Shown: positions 29,037-41,900, numbered from the stretch's first letter. The stretch: 64,000 nucleotides of DNA from Pectobacterium peruviense (GCF_002847345.1 NZ_LXFV01000006.1:124001-188000); one strand, 5' to 3'. Made by a program: numbers and translations. The notes: a model not told the origin generated them from the sequence alone.

Positions 29037-29999
29037 CTACTTTTGCGCCATCAACGGTGGAACTGGTTCTTTTTTTCCGGGAAGGAAACGATGTCCGATA
29101 GCGGAGAACATAGCGCCAGCAACGACGACAAACGCGCCAACATAGCCAATCCAGTTCAGCACTGGCGCAGCGAAAAAGCTCGGCCACCCCAACGCAAGTA
29201 AATCAGAAAACAACAGTGTAAACAGCGGCGTCAACGTAATAACCGCGCTAACTTGTGACGCTTGCCAGCGAGCCATCGCCTCCGCTAACGCGCCATACCC
29301 AATCAATGTATTCGCACCGCAGAATAGTAGGCAGATAAGCTGCCACCCGCTGAGCTGGAGAATAACGTCAGGTTTGGCAAAAGGCGTAATAAAGACCACA
29401 CACAGAACATAGAGCAGAAACAGAATCTGCTGCGATGTCAGACGCCGTAACAGGACTTTCTGTGCCACACCATAGGATACCCATACTGCCGAGGCGCAAA
29501 TGCCAAGCAGCACACCCAGCGTGTAGTCTGTTAGACGGGTAAAAATCTCAATCAGGCTGGTGTTAAAAAATAGAATCAGACCACAGATCAGCATAATTGC
29601 ACCAATGATCTGCGTACCACGCATCTTTTCCTTCAGGATAAGTACGCTGGCGAACATCATACCAACCGGGGAAAGCTGTCCAATAACCTGAGACGCAGTC
29701 GGACTCAGATATTGCAGAGATGAGCTAAAGAAAACAAAATTGGCTAATAGCCCCGCCGTCGCAATCAGCAACAGAACCCACCAACGCCGATGACGGAAAA
29801 CTCGCATTGGCGGTAACTTCTTACGGGATGACAGAATAATACCGAGTCCAATCGACGCGATAAGAAAGCGATACCAAACAATCGTATAAGGTTCCATAAC
29901 CACCAGAACCTGTTTCATAGCTATCGGCAACGCCCCCCAGCAAACAGCCGTGGTAAGCGCCAGACAAAGACCGATACCCGTCTGTTGTTTAGTATTCAT
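29037..29999 (-). CDS. yhbE: DMT-family inner membrane transporter (EamA domains)
   Basis: This 320-residue protein has ten predicted membrane segments in two EamA repeats (about 8-140 and 155-300), with the repeat-end motif SPTASQVIGQLSPVGM and, in the second, SQVSAVITLTPLFT. Position between rpmA and obgE matches yhbE of E. coli. The substrate is unknown. A terminator separates it from rpmA, though read-through is possible. Confidence 0.9.
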   Translation of the reverse strand: MNTKQQTGIGLCLALTTAVCWGALPIAMKQVLVVMEPYTIVWYRFLIASIGLGIILSSRKKLPPMRVFRHRRWWVLLLIATAGLLANFVFFSSSLQYLSPTASQVIGQLSPVGMMFASVLILKEKMRGTQIIGAIMLICGLILFFNTSLIEIFTRLTDYTLGVLLGICASAVWVSYGVAQKVLLRRLTSQQILFLLYVLCVVFITPFAKPDVILQLSGWQLICLLFCGANTLIGYGALAEAMARWQASQVSAVITLTPLFTLLFSDLLALGWPSFFAAPVLNWIGYVGAFVVVAGAMFSAIGHRFLPGKKEPVPPLMAQK

Positions 30000-30033
30000 A
30001 CTTATCCAGATGGCTTACTCAGAATCAGAATGT

Positions 30034-30063
30034 AAAAAGCCCCGCAAAGAATTGCGGGGCTTA
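30034..30063 (-). terminator. Terminator of rplU-rpmA
   Basis: On the minus strand AGCCCCGCAA pairs with TTGCGGGGCT (loop TTCT), followed by TTTTAC. It lies 26 bp past rpmA. Confidence 0.93.
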
Positions 30064-30088
30064 AATCCGTAAGACCTAACGCGGAAAA

Positions 30089-30346
30089 TTATTCAGCAAC
30101 GATGCTGATAAATTTACGGTTTTTCGGGCCTTTAACTTCAAACTGAACTTTACCGTCAGTCAAAGCAAACAGAGTATGGTCTTTCCCGCAACCAACGTTA
30201 GTTCCTGCGTGGAATTTGGTGCCACGTTGACGAACGATGATGTTGCCAGCCAGTACACTTTCGCCGCCAAAACGTTTTACGCCCAGACGTTGTGCGTTAG
30301 AATCACGACCGTTGCGGGTTGAACCGCCAGCTTTCTTGTGTGCCAT
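30089..30346 (-). CDS. rpmA: 50S ribosomal protein L27
   Basis: This 85-residue protein begins [16 protein letters not shown] and contains [10 protein letters not shown] and [10 protein letters not shown], as in bacterial L27, whose N-terminus reaches the peptidyl-transferase centre. It starts 18 bp after rplU and is co-transcribed with it. Confidence 0.99.
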   Translation of the reverse strand: MAHKKAGGSTRNGRDSNAQRLGVKRFGGESVLAGNIIVRQRGTKFHAGTNVGCGKDHTLFALTDGKVQFEVKGPKNRKFISIVAE

Positions 30347-30364
30347 TTATCCGCTCTCCTAGTC

Positions 30365-30712
<348 letters not shown>

Positions 30713-30932
30713 TCAGAGCGCGCTATAAATATTCATAATAGGGCGCGAATTCTACGCAAAAATACTGAGGATGACAAGTGCATAATCAACGGATGTGAAG
30801 AAAAAGAATACAACGAATGAACTGCCGTTTATCTCTCTCATTTTTCAAGTACAATCGGCTCAATCAGTTTCGTCTTGCCGATATGCAACAGTAATCTTAC
30901 GGCAGTGTTGAAGACATACGTTGGCACAAACC

Positions 30933-31904
30933 ATGAACCTAGAACAAATTACAACATTAACCGCGCATGATATGGCTGCTGTTAATAAAGTCATTCTTGA
31001 ACAACTGAATTCCGACGTCGTTTTGATCAACCAGCTTGGTCATTACATCATCAGCGGTGGCGGGAAACGTATACGTCCAATGATTGCTGTGCTTGCAGCT
31101 AGAGCCCTTGCCTATAACAGTGATAAACACGTCACTGTCGCAGCACTGATCGAATTTATCCATACCGCAACGCTGCTGCATGATGATGTGGTAGATGAAT
31201 CTGACATGCGCCGGGGTAAAGCGACAGCAAATGCGGCCTTTGGCAACGCAGCGAGCGTGCTGGTTGGTGATTTCATCTACACCCGCGCCTTCCAGATGAT
31301 GACCAGCCTCGAATCCTTACGCGTGCTGGCACTAATGTCAGAAGCGGTCAACGTGATTGCGGAAGGGGAAGTCTTGCAGTTAATGAATTGCAACGACCCG
31401 GATATCACCGAAGAAAGTTATATGCGCGTCATTTACAGCAAAACAGCGCGTTTATTTGAAGCCGCAGCGCAATCTTCATCCATCCTTGCGGGCGCTACGC
31501 CAGAGCAAGAAAAAGCACTTCAGGACTATGGCCGCTACCTAGGCACCGCGTTCCAGTTAATTGACGATCTGCTTGACTACAGTGCAGACGGTAAAACGCT
31601 AGGCAAAAACACGGGCGATGATCTCAATGAAGGCAAACCAACGCTGCCACTGTTGCATGCCATGCGTAAAGGTAATGCGGAACAGAGCTCGCTGATTCGT
31701 AAGGCAATTGAAGAAGGAAACGGACGTCATTTGCTGGAACCGGTTCTTGCCGCGATGCAGCAATGTGGTTCGCTTGATTATACGCGTCAGCGTGCTGAAG
31801 AAGAGGCTGATAAAGCAATCAGCGCACTACAGCATCTACCAGACACACCATACCGCATGGCGCTTGAAGGCCTCGCCCACTTGGCCGTACAGCGCGATTT
31901 CTAA
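30933..31904 (+). CDS. ispB: Octaprenyl diphosphate synthase
   Basis: This 323-residue trans-prenyltransferase makes the C40 side chain of ubiquinone and menaquinone. It has GGGKRIRPM, the first Asp-rich motif LLHDDVVDESD and the second LIDDLLDYSAD, with GKPTLPLLHA after it. I chose ATG 30933 (MNLEQ). The in-frame upstream start is TTG and adds four residues. Place beside rplU is as in E. coli. Confidence 0.98.
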   Translation: MNLEQITTLTAHDMAAVNKVILEQLNSDVVLINQLGHYIISGGGKRIRPMIAVLAARALAYNSDKHVTVAALIEFIHTATLLHDDVVDESDMRRGKATANAAFGNAASVLVGDFIYTRAFQMMTSLESLRVLALMSEAVNVIAEGEVLQLMNCNDPDITEESYMRVIYSKTARLFEAAAQSSSILAGATPEQEKALQDYGRYLGTAFQLIDDLLDYSADGKTLGKNTGDDLNEGKPTLPLLHAMRKGNAEQSSLIRKAIEEGNGRHLLEPVLAAMQQCGSLDYTRQRAEEEADKAISALQHLPDTPYRMALEGLAHLAVQRDF

Positions 31905-31989
31905 CGTGGTGTGGGATTTTATCTGACAAGATCGTTGATTCAGATTCGGCCTAAGTAGCGCTGCCTTGCAGCGCTACTCGCTCGACAGA

Positions 31990-32364
31990 CTAGGCGGTTT
32001 GATCGAGCGTGACATCATCCAGTCGAGACAACATCGCTATTGTTCCTTCACGCAAGATGAAATTAATCAGTCGGGCTCGTTCATCAACGGATAGCTGATG
32101 GAAAATATGCACCCATGACGACAGCAGGGTCGGCTCATTATCAATACGATAATATTCTGTTGGCGGATTCTCTTTCACTAACAGAGAATGCCTGACTTCA
32201 TTCGGCAAACTGCGAATGGAGTACTCGACGCCACGCCCTTGAACCCCTTTCCGCCTGCGCTTTTCCCAACCGTCGTCACGCGCCCGTTTGTTCAGCCCCT
32301 GCGGTGATTTAGGCAATCCACCTACGCCAACCAGCTCACTTGTTGCAAACCATTCTTTGTCCAT
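31990..32364 (-). CDS. Mu-type HTH DNA-binding protein, copy A
   Basis: This 124-residue protein has an N-terminal domain like the DNA-binding domain of phage Mu transposase/repressor (EWFATSELVGVGGLPKS, then KRARDDGWEKRRRKGVQGRG, YSIRSLP). The C-terminal half is helical (VHIFHQLSVDERARLINFIL) and may mediate multimer formation. AGGGAG supports the ATG at 32364, and a GTG three codons upstream is a less likely start. It is a paralogue of the gene at 32613, sharing nearly the whole first 60 residues. Both face the Ner-like sfsB. Function unknown, probably a domesticated phage-type regulator. Confidence 0.85.
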   Translation of the reverse strand: MDKEWFATSELVGVGGLPKSPQGLNKRARDDGWEKRRRKGVQGRGVEYSIRSLPNEVRHSLLVKENPPTEYYRIDNEPTLLSSWVHIFHQLSVDERARLINFILREGTIAMLSRLDDVTLDQTA

Positions 32365-32612
32365 ACTCGTCACTCCCTTGTTTGTTTTGAACAGGCATTA
32401 CGTCAACTCGCCCAAAAGTTTCCATATAATAGACTATAATTACCTAAACCGCTAACCATTACACGTTACCGACACACCTAAGACATAGAAGAAATGATGA
32501 AATCTAGCGCGATGTCCAAACACCGCAGCTAAAAAAATGCGACAAAACAAAAGAAAATACAGCTTCTTTTCATCGCTGATGATTAACGTTCGGAGAGATC
32601 GTCAGCTGCGAA
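32365..32612. other. Gap between the Mu-type paralogues
   Basis: This is 248 bp of AT-rich sequence with no gene. It should hold the promoter of copy A. I saw no clear operator. Confidence 0.4.
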
Positions 32613-33005
32613 TCAGTCAATCACCATCGATGAGAGTGGTTCCTCATCCGACGGCGTAATACCTAACTGGCTCAGTGTGGCGGACACACCGATTCGCAAA
32701 ATATAAGCGATTAGCTCATCTCTTTCTTTTTCAGATAGTTGCTGATAAATCTGCATCCATACGGCTAGTGCCGCAGGCTGTTTCGCCGAGTAGGCGGAAG
32801 GCTCGTTTTCGAGTAATAGGGACTTTTTTACCGTATCCGGCAAGCTGTGAATTGAATATTCCACTCCTCTTCCCTGGACGCCTTTACGGCGGCGTTTCTC
32901 CCATCCATCCTCGCGGGCGCGCTTATTTAATCCTTGTCTTGATTTCGGAAGGCCGCCGACTCCAACCAATTCGCTGGTAGCAAACCACTCTTTTTTCATT
33001 GCCAT
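32613..33005 (-). CDS. Mu-type HTH DNA-binding protein, copy B
   Basis: This 130-residue protein has the same N-terminal Mu-type winged helix as copy A (EWFATSELVGVGGLPKS, KRAREDGWEKRRRKG) and a related helical C-terminus (MQIYQQLSEKERDELIAYIL). AGGAT precedes two in-frame ATGs two codons apart, so the start is uncertain by two residues. The divergent 181-bp gap to sfsB is very AT-rich, with TATTATTTCCAAATAATA near 33084-33101. Two tandem copies suggest duplication and split roles. Confidence 0.85.
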   Translation of the reverse strand: MAMKKEWFATSELVGVGGLPKSRQGLNKRAREDGWEKRRRKGVQGRGVEYSIHSLPDTVKKSLLLENEPSAYSAKQPAALAVWMQIYQQLSEKERDELIAYILRIGVSATLSQLGITPSDEEPLSSMVID

Positions 33006-33186
33006 TCATCCTGATAGTGCCATCCCTAACAAAAACGCGCTTATTTGGAAATTAATTGAGAATTTTAAGAAAAATTAATGCTATATTATTTCCAAATAAT
33101 AATGTCATGTTAGCTCGGCATATAACTAACATCCGTTATTTATACCACTAATCTACAGTCGTCTTATAGCAAATAAGGGAAGGATT

Positions 33187-33450
33187 ATGATTTTAAGGAA
33201 ACAAGACTGGCATCCCGCTGATATCATTGCTGCACTGCGCAAGAAAAATACGACGCTGGCGGCGGTATCGCGAGCGGCCGGATTAAGCTCATCTACGCTA
33301 GCCAACGCGCTCTCACGCCCTTGGCCCAAGGGAGAATGGCTTATCGCCGATGCGCTGAGTATTCATCCATCAGAGATTTGGCCCAGCCGGTACTACAATC
33401 CAGAGACCAATGAGCTCATCGATAGAAAAAAACTCATCCGCCCCGATTAA
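33187..33450 (+). CDS. sfsB: Ner-like transcription regulator SfsB (Nlp)
   Basis: This 87-residue helix-turn-helix protein is close to E. coli SfsB/Nlp, itself related to the Mu Ner repressor: DWHPADIIAALRKK, then GLSSSTLANALSRPWPKGE and IWPSRYYNPETNELIDR. E. coli SfsB acts with CRP on maltose genes when overproduced. GGGAAGG precedes the ATG. It is divergent from the two Mu-type proteins. Confidence 0.93.
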   Translation: MILRKQDWHPADIIAALRKKNTTLAAVSRAAGLSSSTLANALSRPWPKGEWLIADALSIHPSEIWPSRYYNPETNELIDRKKLIRPD

Positions 33451-33455
33451 AAAAG

Positions 33456-33486
33456 AAAAGCCGGAGATAGACATCTCCGGCTTTTT
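33456..33486 (+). terminator. Terminator of sfsB
   Basis: AAAAGCCGGAGAT pairs with ATCTCCGGCTTTT (loop AGAC), then more T. It starts 5 bp after the stop codon. Confidence 0.93.
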
Positions 33487-33513
33487 ATTCTGCGTATTAT
33501 TAACATTCAATAA

Positions 33514-33708
<195 letters not shown>

Positions 33709-33713
33709 ATCAA

Positions 33714-35053
<1,340 letters not shown>

Positions 35054-35090
35054 ATTGCATAAAAATTCACACAACTGCATAATAGAAAGA
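35054..35090 (+). promoter_or_regulatory. Paired ARG boxes upstream of argR
   Basis: Two ArgR-like operators lie in tandem: TTGCATAAAAATTCAC (35055-35070) and ACTGCATAATAGAAAG (35074-35089). The first closely resembles the E. coli argR operator. They sit 29-65 bp before the start codon and predict autorepression. Confidence 0.8.
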
Positions 35091-35100
35091 TTAATCATAA

Positions 35101-35589
<489 letters not shown>

Positions 35590-35643
35590 TTCCACTTGTC
35601 CGCTGCCGTTTTTGGTTACTCAATTCTTTGCTGCGTCTTCCTC

Positions 35644-35669
35644 GCTACGTGTAGGCCGCTACACGTAGC
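35644..35669. terminator. Hairpin between argR and tsaD
   Basis: A perfect 10-bp repeat GCTACGTGTA / TACACGTAGC with a 6-nt loop lies between convergent genes. There is no clean T-run, so termination is likely but unproven. Confidence 0.55.
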
Positions 35670-35688
35670 AAGTATCGCTCAGGCATTT

Positions 35689-36702
35689 TTACACCGCAGG
35701 TAATTCAGCCAACGGCCAACGTGGACGAACGGATACGCCCAGCGTCTGGCTTGCGCCATGCAGCAGACGTACGCTGCCCGCATAGGCAATCATCGCGCCA
35801 TTATCCGTGCAGAATTCGGGACGCGCATAAAACACTTCACCACCGCGTTTTGCCATCACTTCACCTAAGCGCTGGCGCAATGTCCGATTTGCGCTCACAC
35901 CACCAGCCATGACGAGTCGTTTAAAGCCCGTATCATCCAATGCACGACGACACTTGATGGCCAGCGTATCCACGACGGCATCCTCAAAAGCACGCGCAAT
36001 ATCGGCACGCGTTTGGTCGTCATCGCCGTTGCTACGAATCGTATTGGCAGCAAACGTTTTTAGCCCAGAAAAACTGAAATCCAACCCCGGACGATCGGTC
36101 ATCGGACGCGGGAATGTAAAACGTTGAGAATCACCTGCCTGCGCCATTTTCGATAGCATTGGACCACCGGGATAATCCAATCCCAGCAACTTCGCCGTTT
36201 TATCAAACGCTTCACCCGCAGCATCGTCAACCGACTCGCCCAGCAAGCGGTATTCGCCAATGCCTGTCACGCTGATGAGCTGCGTATGACCACCAGAAAC
36301 CAGCAGCGCAACGAAGGGGAACGCTGGTGGGTTATCTTCCAGCATCGGCGCCAGCAAATGCCCTTCCATATGATGTACAGGAACCGCTGATACACCCCAG
36401 GCGAACGCCAACGACCTGCCGACCGTCGCGCCCACCAATAGCGCACCAACCAAACCAGGGCCAGCGGTGTAAGCCACACCATCGATATCGTCAGCCTGTA
36501 ACCTGGCTTCACGCAGCGCCGCTTGAATCAGAGGAACCGTTTTGCGCACGTGATCGCGTGAGGCGAGCTCAGGTACTACGCCACCGTAATCAGCATGTAA
36601 TTTGACCTGACTGTATAGCTGATTGGCGAGCAAACCCGCTTCCGTGTCATAAATAGCCACTCCGGTTTCATCACAGGATGTTTCGATACCCAATACGCGC
36701 AT
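35689..36702 (-). CDS. tsaD: tRNA threonylcarbamoyladenosine transferase TsaD
   Basis: This 337-residue ASKHA-fold enzyme carries out the last step of t6A37 formation with TsaB and TsaE. It starts [14 protein letters not shown] and holds the metal-binding HMEGH at about 111-115, the ATP loop [10 protein letters not shown] and [12 protein letters not shown]. It is divergent from rpsU across 227 bp, as in E. coli. Confidence 0.98.
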   Translation of the reverse strand: MRVLGIETSCDETGVAIYDTEAGLLANQLYSQVKLHADYGGVVPELASRDHVRKTVPLIQAALREARLQADDIDGVAYTAGPGLVGALLVGATVGRSLAFAWGVSAVPVHHMEGHLLAPMLEDNPPAFPFVALLVSGGHTQLISVTGIGEYRLLGESVDDAAGEAFDKTAKLLGLDYPGGPMLSKMAQAGDSQRFTFPRPMTDRPGLDFSFSGLKTFAANTIRSNGDDDQTRADIARAFEDAVVDTLAIKCRRALDDTGFKRLVMAGGVSANRTLRQRLGEVMAKRGGEVFYARPEFCTDNGAMIAYAGSVRLLHGASQTLGVSVRPRWPLAELPAV

Positions 36703-36917
36703 TGCTGTTCCTACTTTGATGACGATACGAGCATTCGTAAAATGCCGCTTGCTTCAAACTGCGGATAGTCTACCATAAGCGACCTGATTTCTGCGCTGGC
36801 CGCGGTTGGGTGTTTTATGATCACCGCAATGCTTTACAAAGGCGTCACGTTTGCAGTAGAATTCCGCACCATTTTGAAAAGGCTGGCACAAGGCCAGCGG
36901 CAAACCGAATTTATTGA

Positions 36918-37145
<228 letters not shown>

Positions 37146-37207
37146 TTTTCAGGAGGGTTTCCCTCCAACGCGTGATTAATCCGCAGACTTAGCAGTTGCA
37201 TACGAAG

Positions 37208-37235
37208 GCCGTGCTTTCCTAAAGGAAGCGCGGCT
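37208..37235 (+). terminator. Internal attenuator between rpsU and dnaG
   Basis: GGCCGTGCTTTCC can pair with GGAAGCGCGGC around TAAA, followed by TTGTTG. E. coli has a similar partial terminator here that keeps dnaG expression well below rpsU. Confidence 0.75.
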
Positions 37236-37298
37236 TGTTGTCGTTTATAAGCTATATCCAATGTAACCACGTTACAGAAAGGTATACACCAGGGGCTT

Positions 37299-39053
37299 AT
37301 GGCTGGACGAATCCCACGCGTATTTATTAATGACCTGCTGGCTCGCACCGACATCGTCGATCTCATTGACGCGCGCGTCAAACTGAAAAAGCAGGGCAAA
37401 AACTACCATGCGTGCTGTCCGTTCCATCACGAAAAAACCCCCTCATTCACCGTAAACGGTGACAAACAGTTCTATCACTGTTTTGGCTGTGGCGCACACG
37501 GCAACGCCATTGACTTTTTGATGAATTACGATCGTCTCGAATTCGTTGAAACCATTGAAGAACTTGCCACGCAATACGGCCTCGAAGTGCCTTATGAAAC
37601 TGGCACAGGCCCAACCCAGTTAGAGCGTCACCAACGGCAAAGTCTGTACGAATTGATGGGACAGCTCAGCGGGTTCTATCAGCAAGCACTGAGCCAATCG
37701 ATCGGAACATCAGCGTTGCAGTATCTGCAACAGCGCGGTTTAAGCGCAGAGGTTATCAGCCATTTTGCGATTGGTTTCGCTCCGCCCGGCTGGGATAACG
37801 TTTTAAAGCGCTTTGGCCGCAATAATGACGATCGCAGCACATTGAACGATGCCGGCATGCTGGTGACTAACGATCAGGGCCGAACGTATGACCGCTTCCG
37901 CGAGCGTGTGATGTTCCCCATCCGCGATAAACGGGGTCGAGTCATCGCCTTCGGTGGACGCGTATTAGGCGACGGTACCCCAAAGTACCTTAACTCGCCG
38001 GAAACAGAGATTTTTCATAAAGGTCGCCAACTGTACGGCCTGTATGAAGCACAGCAAAACCACCCAGAACTCAAGCGATTGTTGGTTGTTGAGGGCTATA
38101 TGGATGTGGTGGCGCTGGCACAGTTTGGAATTGATTACGCGGTGGCCTCGCTGGGTACGTCCACGACAGCCGATCACATTCAGTTACTATTTCGTGCCAC
38201 AGACCTAGTGGTGTGTTGTTACGACGGCGACCGTGCCGGACGCGAAGCAGCATGGCGCGCACTGGAAACTGCGCTACCCTATTTGAATGATGGTCGTCAG
38301 CTACGCTTTATGTTCCTGCCGGACGGTGAAGACCCCGACACACTGGTGCGTAAAGAAGGCAAAGCCGTATTTGAGCAGCGCATGGAACACGCTCTGCCGC
38401 TGTCGCAGTTCCTGTTTGAAACACTGCAACAGCAGGTGGATATGAGTTCACCCGATGGCCGTACCAAGCTCAGTACGCTGGCGTTACCGCTGATAGGTCA
38501 GGTACCGGGAGAAACGCTGCGGCTGTATTTACGCCAGCAGCTCGGCAACAAGCTGGGAATTTTGGACGACAGTCAGTTGGACAGATTGCTGCCCAAAGTG
38601 GCAGATCAGGCTCAGTCCTACCAGCCGCCACAACTAAAAGTCACAACTATGCGTATACTTGTAGGACTTTTAGTACAAAACCCGAGACTGGCTGCCGAGG
38701 TTCCTGACCTCGCGCTGGAAGGGATTGAAGAAGACAAAGTTCCCGGTTTATCGCTCTTTCAGGATTTGGTGAAAACCTGTAATGCCAGCCCTGGAATGAA
38801 TATGGGTCTGCTGTTGGAAAAATATCGCGACAGCACGTACCGCAAACAGCTTGAAACCATGGCTTCATGGAACCATATGATCGAAGAGGAAGAGCTAGAC
38901 GAGAAGTTCAGAATCAGTCTGGCAGAGCTCTACGATCAACTGCTGAAACAGCGACAAGAAACATTAATTGCCCGTGACAGAACGCATGGGCTCAACGCCA
39001 AAGAAAAAAAAGAGCTTTGGTCGTTGCAACTGGCGTTGACCAGAAAACACTGA
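37299..39053 (+). CDS. dnaG: DNA primase
   Basis: This 584-residue primase makes RNA primers at the replication fork. The CHC2 zinc site is visible as C40, H43, C61 and C64 (CPFHHEKTPSF, YHCFGCGAHG). The TOPRIM core has VVEGYMDVVAL and CCYDGDRAGREAAWRA. The C-terminal part binds the DnaB helicase. Middle gene of the rpsU-dnaG-rpoD operon. Confidence 0.98.
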   Translation: MAGRIPRVFINDLLARTDIVDLIDARVKLKKQGKNYHACCPFHHEKTPSFTVNGDKQFYHCFGCGAHGNAIDFLMNYDRLEFVETIEELATQYGLEVPYETGTGPTQLERHQRQSLYELMGQLSGFYQQALSQSIGTSALQYLQQRGLSAEVISHFAIGFAPPGWDNVLKRFGRNNDDRSTLNDAGMLVTNDQGRTYDRFRERVMFPIRDKRGRVIAFGGRVLGDGTPKYLNSPETEIFHKGRQLYGLYEAQQNHPELKRLLVVEGYMDVVALAQFGIDYAVASLGTSTTADHIQLLFRATDLVVCCYDGDRAGREAAWRALETALPYLNDGRQLRFMFLPDGEDPDTLVRKEGKAVFEQRMEHALPLSQFLFETLQQQVDMSSPDGRTKLSTLALPLIGQVPGETLRLYLRQQLGNKLGILDDSQLDRLLPKVADQAQSYQPPQLKVTTMRILVGLLVQNPRLAAEVPDLALEGIEEDKVPGLSLFQDLVKTCNASPGMNMGLLLEKYRDSTYRKQLETMASWNHMIEEEELDEKFRISLAELYDQLLKQRQETLIARDRTHGLNAKEKKELWSLQLALTRKH

Positions 39054-39207
39054 TATAGAGGCTTAATTGCCGATAAATAGCAGGGTTGATCCCTGCAAAG
39101 AGCCGCTGCAGGGGCCGCGGCGATAAGAAAAATACCCCTAATGCTATTGTTAGCGAACTACGCTGACCGACACCAACCCAAATACTCTGAAGTGTGGATA
39201 CCGTCTT

Positions 39208-41043
39208 ATGGAGCAAAACCCGCAGTCACAGCTGAAGCTGCTTGTTACCCGTGGTAAGGAGCAAGGCTACCTGACCTATGCTGAGGTCAATGACCATCTG
39301 CCGGAAGATATCATCGACTCGGATCAGATCGAAGATATCATCCAGATGATTAACGACATGGGCATCCAGGTGATGGAAGAAGCACCGGATGCTGACGATC
39401 TGTTGCTAGCCGAAAACACCAATGATGCCGATGAAGATGCGGCAGAGGCTGCTGCGCAGGTTCTATCCAGTGTTGAATCGGAAATTGGTCGCACCACCGA
39501 TCCGGTTCGCATGTACATGCGTGAAATGGGTACCGTTGAACTGTTGACGCGCGAAGGCGAGATCGATATCGCCAAGCGTATTGAAGATGGTATCAATCAG
39601 GTTCAGTGCTCTGTCGCGGAGTATCCTGAAGCCATTACCTATCTGCTGGAACAATACGATCGTGTCGAAGCCGGCGAAAGCCGCCTGTCCGATCTGATCA
39701 TCGGCTTCGTCGATCCTAATGCGGAAGAGGACATTGCCCCTACCGCGACTCACGTTGGTTCCGAGCTTTCGAGCGAAGAAATAAACGATGACGACGAGGA
39801 AGAAGACGAGGAAGAAGAAGAAGACGATAACAGCATCGATCCTGAGCTGGCACGTGAGAAGTTCACCGAACTGCGTGAGCAGTATGAAACGACTCGCCAG
39901 GTGATCAAAGCCCACGGTCGTAGCCATGCGCTGGCAGCACAGGAAATCCTGAACCTGTCTGAAGTCTTCAAACAGTTCCGCCTGGTGCCGAAACAGTTTG
40001 ATTTCCTGGTTAACAGCATGCGTTCCATGATGGATCGCGTCCGTACTCAGGAACGTTTGATCATTAAGTTGTGCGTTGAACAGTGCAAAATGCCGAAGAA
40101 AAACTTCGTCACGATGTTCACTGGCAATGAAACCAACAACAGCTGGTTTGCCGCAGCAGTAGCGATGGGCAAACCTTGGTCTGAAAAGCTGAATGATGTT
40201 GAAGAAGACGTCACCCGCAGCCTGCAAAAACTGCAACAGATCGAAGAAGAAACTGGTCTGACTATCGAGCAAGTTAAAGACATCAACCGCCGCATGTCGA
40301 TTGGTGAAGCGAAAGCTCGCCGCGCCAAGAAAGAAATGGTGGAAGCCAACCTGCGTCTGGTTATTTCTATCGCGAAGAAATACACCAACCGTGGTTTGCA
40401 GTTCCTCGATCTGATTCAGGAAGGCAACATCGGTCTGATGAAAGCGGTAGATAAGTTCGAATATCGCCGTGGTTACAAATTCTCGACCTATGCGACCTGG
40501 TGGATCCGTCAGGCGATCACCCGTTCTATCGCCGATCAGGCGCGTACTATCCGTATTCCGGTACACATGATTGAGACGATCAACAAACTGAATCGTATCT
40601 CTCGTCAGATGTTGCAGGAAATGGGTCGCGAGCCAACGCCGGAAGAGCTGGCTGAACGTATGTTGATGCCAGAAGACAAGATCCGCAAAGTGCTGAAGAT
40701 CGCGAAAGAGCCGATTTCAATGGAAACCCCGATTGGCGATGATGAAGATTCACATTTGGGCGATTTCATCGAAGATACGACACTGGAGCTGCCGCTGGAT
40801 TCCGCAACGTCGGAAAGCCTGCGTTCTGCGACACACGACGTACTGGCTGGCCTGACTGCGCGTGAAGCGAAAGTACTGCGCATGCGTTTCGGTATCGATA
40901 TGAACACCGACCATACGCTGGAAGAAGTGGGCAAACAGTTTGACGTTACCCGTGAACGTATTCGCCAGATCGAAGCGAAAGCGTTGCGTAAACTGCGTCA
41001 CCCAAGCCGTTCCGAAGTGCTGCGTAGCTTCCTGGATGATTAA
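39208..41043 (+). CDS. rpoD: RNA polymerase primary sigma factor (sigma-70)
   Basis: This 611-residue sigma factor has region 1.1, the acidic non-conserved insert ([14 protein letters not shown] near 190-205), region 2 with [19 protein letters not shown], region 3 and the region 4 helix-turn-helix [17 protein letters not shown]. It directs housekeeping transcription. Third gene of the operon; the 155-bp gap before it may hold extra promoters, as in E. coli where a heat-shock promoter lies inside dnaG. Confidence 0.99.
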   Translation: MEQNPQSQLKLLVTRGKEQGYLTYAEVNDHLPEDIIDSDQIEDIIQMINDMGIQVMEEAPDADDLLLAENTNDADEDAAEAAAQVLSSVESEIGRTTDPVRMYMREMGTVELLTREGEIDIAKRIEDGINQVQCSVAEYPEAITYLLEQYDRVEAGESRLSDLIIGFVDPNAEEDIAPTATHVGSELSSEEINDDDEEEDEEEEEDDNSIDPELAREKFTELREQYETTRQVIKAHGRSHALAAQEILNLSEVFKQFRLVPKQFDFLVNSMRSMMDRVRTQERLIIKLCVEQCKMPKKNFVTMFTGNETNNSWFAAAVAMGKPWSEKLNDVEEDVTRSLQKLQQIEEETGLTIEQVKDINRRMSIGEAKARRAKKEMVEANLRLVISIAKKYTNRGLQFLDLIQEGNIGLMKAVDKFEYRRGYKFSTYATWWIRQAITRSIADQARTIRIPVHMIETINKLNRISRQMLQEMGREPTPEELAERMLMPEDKIRKVLKIAKEPISMETPIGDDEDSHLGDFIEDTTLELPLDSATSESLRSATHDVLAGLTAREAKVLRMRFGIDMNTDHTLEEVGKQFDVTRERIRQIEAKALRKLRHPSRSEVLRSFLDD

Positions 41044-41084
41044 TTCATCTCTCAGCTAATCCACGCTAAATAGCTTTCTCTCTA

Positions 41085-41114
41085 AATAACCCCGGCTCGC
41101 CGGGGTTATTTTTT
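41085..41114 (+). terminator. Terminator of rpoD
   Basis: AATAACCCCGG pairs with CCGGGGTTATT (loop CTCG), followed by TTTT. Ends the macromolecular synthesis operon and may also serve the convergent mug. Confidence 0.94.
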
Positions 41115-41139
41115 GCCTGTCAGAATACTCAGCTCGCGC

Positions 41140-41643
41140 TTATACGTTATCCTGCAATGCCTGATGCAGTTCCTGATATGACGCCACCAGCGACTCCAGC
41201 GTCGCACGATTCAGCCCGCTAGGGTTCGGCAGTACCCAAACCTGCGTCTCACCAATACGCCGCTCCTGACGCCCCCATGAAACCTTTTTGATACCAAACG
41301 CCTGACTGAACGCCTGCTTACCCAGCACGGCCAGCGCACGCGGTTGATAGCGCGTCATCTTCTCAACGATCGCATTCCCGCCTTGTAGCAGCTCATCTCG
41401 TCCCAGCTCGGTTGCTTCGACCGTTGGACGCTCCACCAGCATGGTGATGCCGCATCCCGTGTCCAGCAGATGCTGTTCTTCCGCAGGTGTCAGCAAACGT
41501 TCGGTAAAACCCGCCTGATGAATCACTTTCCAGAAGCGATTATTGGGATTAGCAAAGTGATAACCGTGATGGGCCGTCGACAGCCCTGGGTTAATACCGC
41601 AGAAAACAACCTGAAGGTTCATAGCTAGAATATCGGTAATCAT
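41140..41643 (-). CDS. mug: G/U mismatch-specific DNA glycosylase
   Basis: This 167-residue uracil-glycosylase superfamily enzyme removes uracil and ethenocytosine opposite guanine. Motifs are [10 protein letters not shown] and [12 protein letters not shown], with NRFWKV between, as in E. coli Mug. The length fits the first ATG. Convergent with rpoD, as in E. coli. Confidence 0.95.
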   Translation of the reverse strand: MITDILAMNLQVVFCGINPGLSTAHHGYHFANPNNRFWKVIHQAGFTERLLTPAEEQHLLDTGCGITMLVERPTVEATELGRDELLQGGNAIVEKMTRYQPRALAVLGKQAFSQAFGIKKVSWGRQERRIGETQVWVLPNPSGLNRATLESLVASYQELHQALQDNV

Positions 41644-41783
41644 GTCTTTCCCTACCGCCGTTGACTACGCCCATCGTAAATTCTGATAAGAATAACAACA
41701 AGCTATCTTGAGTATAAAATCACCACCCGGCAGATAGGCTATAGACCTTCCCCTGCACATTACCGTATAATCATCGCCCATTC

Positions 41784-41859
41784 GGCCCCTTAGCTCAGTG
41801 GTTAGAGCAGGCGACTCATAATCGCTTGGTCGCTGGTTCAAGTCCAGCAGGGGCCACCA
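41784..41859 (+). tRNA. ileX: tRNA-Ile2 (anticodon CAU, lysidine type)
   Basis: This 76-nt tRNA with encoded CCA has acceptor GGCCCCT/AGGGGCC and the loop CTCATAA. It reads like E. coli ileX, whose C34 is changed to lysidine by TilS to read AUA. It lies after mug, the E. coli position as I recall it. Confidence 0.93.
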
Positions 41860-41864
41860 AATTC

Positions 41865-41900
41865 AAGGAGTTGCGTTAATAGCGTGACTCCTTTGTTTTT
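41865..41900 (+). terminator. Terminator of tRNA-Ile2
   Basis: AAGGAGT pairs with ACTCCTT, followed by TGTTTTT. It lies 6 bp after the tRNA. Confidence 0.75.

Noticed and set aside
39463-40566. Long minus-strand open frame opposite rpoD
   Set aside because: It mirrors the codon pattern of rpoD, is rich in Phe/Ile runs from reversed acidic codons, and has no ribosome site or family.
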